Source of the DNA: Archivesica marissinica
Taxonomy: Eukaryota > Mollusca > Bivalvia > Venerida > Vesicomyidae
Direction of reading: 5' to 3'
Assembly (NCBI GenBank): GCA_014843695.1
Contig: CM026387.1
Location: 79,071,536-79,135,535 of the forward strand
Length of the DNA stretch: 64,000 nucleotides
The number at the start of each line of letters is the position of its first letter. The first letter of the stretch is position 1. Made by a program: the position numbers and the translations under genes. The notes beneath the pieces are model-generated. The model saw only the letters and a program-made list of their open reading frames with translations, searched no databases and was not told the origin of the DNA. Positions 59,171 to 64,000 of this stretch are shown here, piece after piece.

Positions 59171-60132
59171 AACAGTAACAGATGTTTTATCATTTGCAAT
59201 CACTTACTTTCGTCTTTTGAGAATTTTGGGGGTATTTGTTAATATTTTATAACCGGTGTTCGAATTCTACACCGACTTACAGGAGTCACTTCAATTAGTA
59301 GATTATGTCGGTTGGTGGGTCATTTTACTGACAGTTTTCCCAATTACGTCTATAGTCATTGCGAATTTATTGCCATTTAATTGTGTTCAGTTTATTTACA
59401 TTTACTGTTTATCAATCACTAGAATTGTTGTAATGAGTTAAACATTAACCTAGAATTTCGTAACCATCATCAGCTGTTAGTATGATTTTCCCCTAACGCC
59501 GTATCGGCTGAAGGTTACAGCAGGTGCGCGGCGTGACTAATGTTTGCTAAAAATGCTAATTACCTTGATAACAAAGGCAACATGAAATGTATTGCAAAGC
59601 TATAAAGGCGCCACAAAATAGGTGTACACATGACTAATGGTATATATAAACTAGACTACGGTGAGGTAGACAGAAATAAGGTTATTGACATAATATGCGT
59701 TTTGACATACCGCGGTTTATACTAAGTTTTGGAATTACTTTTCAACAATATATCCTATGTGTCTTTCCAATTGACTATCCATTTCCCTAAATTACCATTG
59801 TATGTTTGAAATTCAATAACAAAATAAATGCAGAAATCCTGACATACGACGATAGTGTCAAATTACCCCCACCCGATGGCCTAGACAAATATCTGTCATG
59901 TTATATATCCAACTACAGACACATGGTAATGCCATGAAATATTTGAGAGACATACTGTCTTTTTTGTGAATTGAGTTATGGATGCGATACCATTAACACG
60001 TCTACTGAGCGCTAATGGCCAAATAATGAGATGCCTAATATCGATGCAAAAAGTATAATGTCAGAATTTTATTGATTTTCTGGTTATAGCATTTTGATAC
60101 ATTTTCAGTATAAAGTGAGTTATGGAAAAAGG
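59169..60132. other. AT-rich unique DNA, nothing recognised
   Basis: No supported gene or repeat. Confidence 0.5.
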
Positions 60133-60292
60133 TTAGCCCGGGAACAGGCGTTGATATATTTTGCATGGCCAGTCATATAAATATACTTTAATACCGAGAT
60201 CTATAAGTGGGCCGTATTGAGTTTCTGATAATGTCATTTTGCCAGAAGTAAATTGGTGAAAAATCGACAGACTGGATCCCAAGCTAGAAAAA
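60133..60292 (+). repeat. Dispersed repeat G, copy 3
   Basis: GTTGATATATTTTGCATGGC, GGGCCGTATTGAGTTTCTGA and GCCAGAAGTAAATTGGTGAA: the longest copy, matching both 16041 and 25466. Confidence 0.8.
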
Positions 60293-60685
60293 GTATACAA
60301 GGCCTTCTCTCATACATTATTTATGGCATCAATACTATTTAAAAGTGACAATATGCATGCCTACTTGACCATGCTAACTAGTACTGATTACCCCAACTTT
60401 TAGTATGTATTTCGCTTATGAGTTCCAGTTATTACGTCTCTGCTAGAGCATTTACTATTTACCGCGATATGTCCAAACATACAGTTTTTAGTACAGTGTC
60501 GAACATGGGCGCAAGAGGGCCACGAATACCTGGATCGCTCACCCGAGTTGAACAGCTGAAAGGGTTATACAACATATGTTGCTTAATAGAGGTAACCGTT
60601 AACACAGTGTTATAAATTGTACAATATCAAGTTCTGGGCTGTGTGCTTTTTCAGAAGAAGATTTTAAAGAGTTGTATTATATACG

Positions 60686-63600
60686 TCACAGTAGGACGAA
60701 GTTAGGTGGCATATGTATGTGGACTAAGGTTCTATTAGTACAGTAGGACGGAGTTAGGTGGCATATATATGTGGACTAAGGTTCTATTGGTATCGTAGGA
60801 CGGAGTTAGGTGGCATATATATGTGGACTAAGGTTCTATTGGTACAGTAGGACGGAGTTAGGTGGCATATATATGTGGATTAAGGTTCTATTGGTACAGT
60901 AGGACGGAGTTAGATGGCATATATATGTGGACTAAGGTTCTATTGGTACAGTAGGACGGAGTTAGGTGGCATATATGTGTGGACTAAGGTTCTATTGGTA
61001 CAGTAGGACGGAGTTAGGTGGCATATATATGTGGAATAAGGTTATATTGGTACAGTAGGACGGAGTTAGGTGGCATATATATGTGGACTAAGGTTCTATT
61101 AGTACAGTAGGACGGATTTAGGTGGCATATATATGTGCGCTAAGGTTCTATTAGATACAGTAGGACGGGATTATGCGGCATATATATGTGCGCTAAGGTT
61201 CTATTAGATACAGTAGGACGGGATTAGGCGGCATATATATGTGGACTAAGGTTCTATTAGATACAGTAGGACGGGATTAGGCGGCATATATATGTGGACT
61301 AAGGTTCTATTAGTACAGTAGGAAGGGATAAGGCGGCATATATATGTGGATTACGGTTCTATTAGATACAGTAGGACGGGATTAGGCGGCATATATATGT
61401 GGACTAAGGTTCTATTAGTACAGTAGGAAGGGATTAGGCGGCATATATATGTAGACTACGGTTCTATTAGTACAAAAGGAAGGGATTAGGCGGCATATAT
61501 ATGTGGACTAATGTTCTATTAGATACAGTAGGACGGGATTAGGCGGCATATATGTGTGCGCTAATGTTCTATTAGATACAGTAGGAAAGGATTAGGCGGC
61601 ATATATATGTGGACTAAGGTTCTATTAGTACAAAAGGAAAGGATTAGGTGGCATATATGTGGACTAAGGTTATATTAGTACAGTAGGAAGGGATTAGGCG
61701 GCATATATATGTGGACTACGGTTCTATTAGTACAGTAGGAAGGGATTTGGCGACATATATATGTGGACTAAGGTTATATTAGTACAGAAGGGCGGGGTTA
61801 GGCGACATATATGTGGACTAAGGTTCTATTAGATACAGTAGGAAGGGATTAGGCGACATATATATGTGGACTAAGGTTCTATTAGTACAGAAGGGCGGGG
61901 CTAGGCGACATATATATGTGGACTAAGGTTCTATTAGTACAGTAGGATGGGATTAGGCGGCATATATATGTGGACTAAGGTTCTATTAGTGCAGAAGGGC
62001 GGGATTAGGCGGCATATATATGTGGACTAAGGTTCTATTGGTACAGTAGGACGGAGTTAGGTGGCATATATATGTGGACTAAGGTTATATTAGTACAGTA
62101 GGAAGGGATTAGGCGGCATATATATGTGGACTAAGGTTCTATTAGTACAGAAGGAAGGGATTTGGCGACATATATATGTGGACTAAGGTTATATTAGTAC
62201 AGAAGGACGGGATTAGGCGACATATATATGTGGACCAAGGTTATATTAGATACAGTAGGAAGGGATTAGGTGGCATATATATGTGGAATAAGGTTATATT
62301 AGTACAGAAGGGCGGGGTTAGGCGACATATATATGTGGACTAAGGTTCTATTAGATACAGTAGGAAGGGATTAGGCGACATATATATGTGGACTAAGGTT
62401 CTATTAGTACAGAAGGGCGGGGCTAGGCGACATATATATGTGGACTAAGGTTCTATTAGTACAGTAGGATGGGATTAGGCGGTATATATATGTGGACTAA
62501 GGTTCTATTAGTGCAGAAGGGCGGGATTAGGCGGCATATATATGTGGACTAAGGTTCTATTGGTACAGTAGGACGGAGTTAGATGGCATATATATGTGGA
62601 CTAAGGTTCTATTGGTACAGTAGGACGGAGTTAGGTGGCATATATATGTGGACTAAGGTTCTATTGGTACAGTAGGACGGAGTTAGGTGGCATATATATG
62701 TGGACTAAGGTTCTATTGGTACAGTAGGACGGAGTTAGGAGGCATATATATGTGGACTAAGGTTCTATTGGTACAGTAGGACGGAGTTAGGTGGCATATA
62801 TATGTGCGCTAAGGTTCTATTATATTCAGTAGGACGGGATAAGGCGGCATATATATGTGGACTAAGGTTCTATTAGTACAGTAGGAAGGGATTAGGCGGC
62901 ATATATATGTGGACTAAGGTTCTATTATATACAGTAGGACGGGATTAGGCGGCATATATATGTGCGCTAATGTTCTATTAGATACACTAGGAAGGGATTA
63001 GGCGGCATATATATGTGGACTAAGGTTCTATTAGTACAGTAGGAAGGGAATAGGCGGCATATATATGTGGACTAAGTTTCTATTAGTACAGTAGGAAAGG
63101 ATTTGGCGGCATATATATGTGGACTAAGGTTCTATTAGTACAGTAGGACGGGATTAGGCGGCATATATATGTGGACTAAGGTTCTATTACTACAGAAGGA
63201 CGGAATTAGGCGGCATATATGTGGATAAGGTTCTATTAGTACAGTAGGACGGGATAAGGCGGCATATATATGTGGACTAAGGTTCTATTAGTACAGTTGG
63301 ACGGGATTAGGCGGCATATATATGTGCGCTAATGTTCTATTAGTACAGTAGGACGGGATTTGGCGGCATATATGTGAATTAAGGTTCTATTAGTACAGTA
63401 GGAAGGGATTAGGCGGCATATATATGTTGACTAAGGTTCTATTAGTACAGAAGGACGGGATTAGGCGGCATATATATGTGGACTAAGGTTCTATTGGTAC
63501 AGTAGGACGGAGTTAGGTGGCATATATATGTGGACTAAGGTTCTATTAGTACAGTAGGAAGGGATTTGGCGACATATATATGTGGACTAAGGTTCTATTA

Positions 63601-64000
63601 GTACATAAGGACGGGATTAGGCGACATATATATGTGGAATAAGGTTATATTAGTACAGAAGGGCGGAGTTAGGCGACATATATATGTGGACTAAGGTTCT
63701 ATTAGATACAGTAGGAAGGGATTAGGTGGCATATATATGTGGACTAAGGTTATATTAGTACAGAAGGGCGGGGTTAGGCGACATATATATGTGGACTAAG
63801 GTTCTATTAGATACAGCAGGGAGGGATTAGGCTGCATATATATGTGGACTAAGGTTATATTAGTACAGTAGGAATGGGTTTGGCAGCATATATACATGTG
63901 GACTAAGGTTCTATTAGTACAGACGGACGGGATTAGGCGGCATACATATGTGCGCTAATGTTCTATTAGTACATAAGGGTGGGGTTAGGCGTCATATATA
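60686..64000. repeat. 52-bp satellite, more than 60 copies, running off the window
   Basis: Unit ACAGTAGGACGGGATTAGGC, GGCATATATATGTGGACTAA, GGTTCTATTAGT. Subfamilies differ in GGAGTTAGGTGG, GAAGGGATT and AAGGGCGGGG. A block near 61760-61985 recurs near 62295-62520, so block duplication occurred. Only the left border is seen. Confidence 0.97.

Overview
This is a eukaryotic, animal-type window. It is AT-rich, intron-bearing, CpG-poor, and packed with tRNA-headed SINEs, small DNA-transposon derivatives and an exceptional number of unrelated tandem repeats. The SINE types and a P2X7-like C-terminal domain gene suggest a lophotrochozoan, most likely a marine bivalve or gastropod mollusc. That is inference; no species-diagnostic gene is present. 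Two blocks of exactly 1000 N (7154-8153 and 37860-38859) are assembly gaps of placeholder length.

Layout. 1-7153: SINE-rich unique DNA, an (AG)n tract grown inside a SINE, and a foldback element with five tandem hairpins (3926-4490). 8154-15200: 24-, 19-, 24- and 42-bp minisatellites separated by SINEs. 16590-20603: a 22-bp minisatellite interrupted by a decayed hAT transposon (16699-18980), whose own coding sequence contains about ten 83-bp tandem copies. 21000-26300: a 69-bp array ending in an inverted unit, repeated palindromes, hairpins and SINEs. 26300-29060: the only convincing host gene, a small P2X7-C-terminal-domain-like protein with a probable non-coding first exon, a coding exon, an intron and a short last exon with a polyadenylation signal. 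29657-35060: a 23-bp array, unique DNA and a TTAA-flanked element carrying a nested TA-flanked MITE. 35064-46500: 24-, 62-, 61-, GA-, 30- and 51-bp arrays. 46500-49520: SINEs, a hairpin and a complete TTAA-flanked element. 49524-56251: 61-, 50-, 45- and 33-bp arrays. 56930-60690: a SINE, trinucleotide tracts and unique DNA. 60686-64000: a 52-bp array running off the end.

Most long open frames here are not genes. Many arrays have units divisible by three (24, 42, 69, 51, 45, 33 bp), or units such as 22-23 bp that lack stops in all registers, so they stay open over hundreds of codons. Tandem repeats cover roughly 25 kb by eye. Four main SINE families (called A-D here) account for most dispersed repeats. 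A and B share one 3' tail; C and D share another, which points to two partner LINE groups. No operon, viral genome, CRISPR array or intact autonomous transposon is visible.
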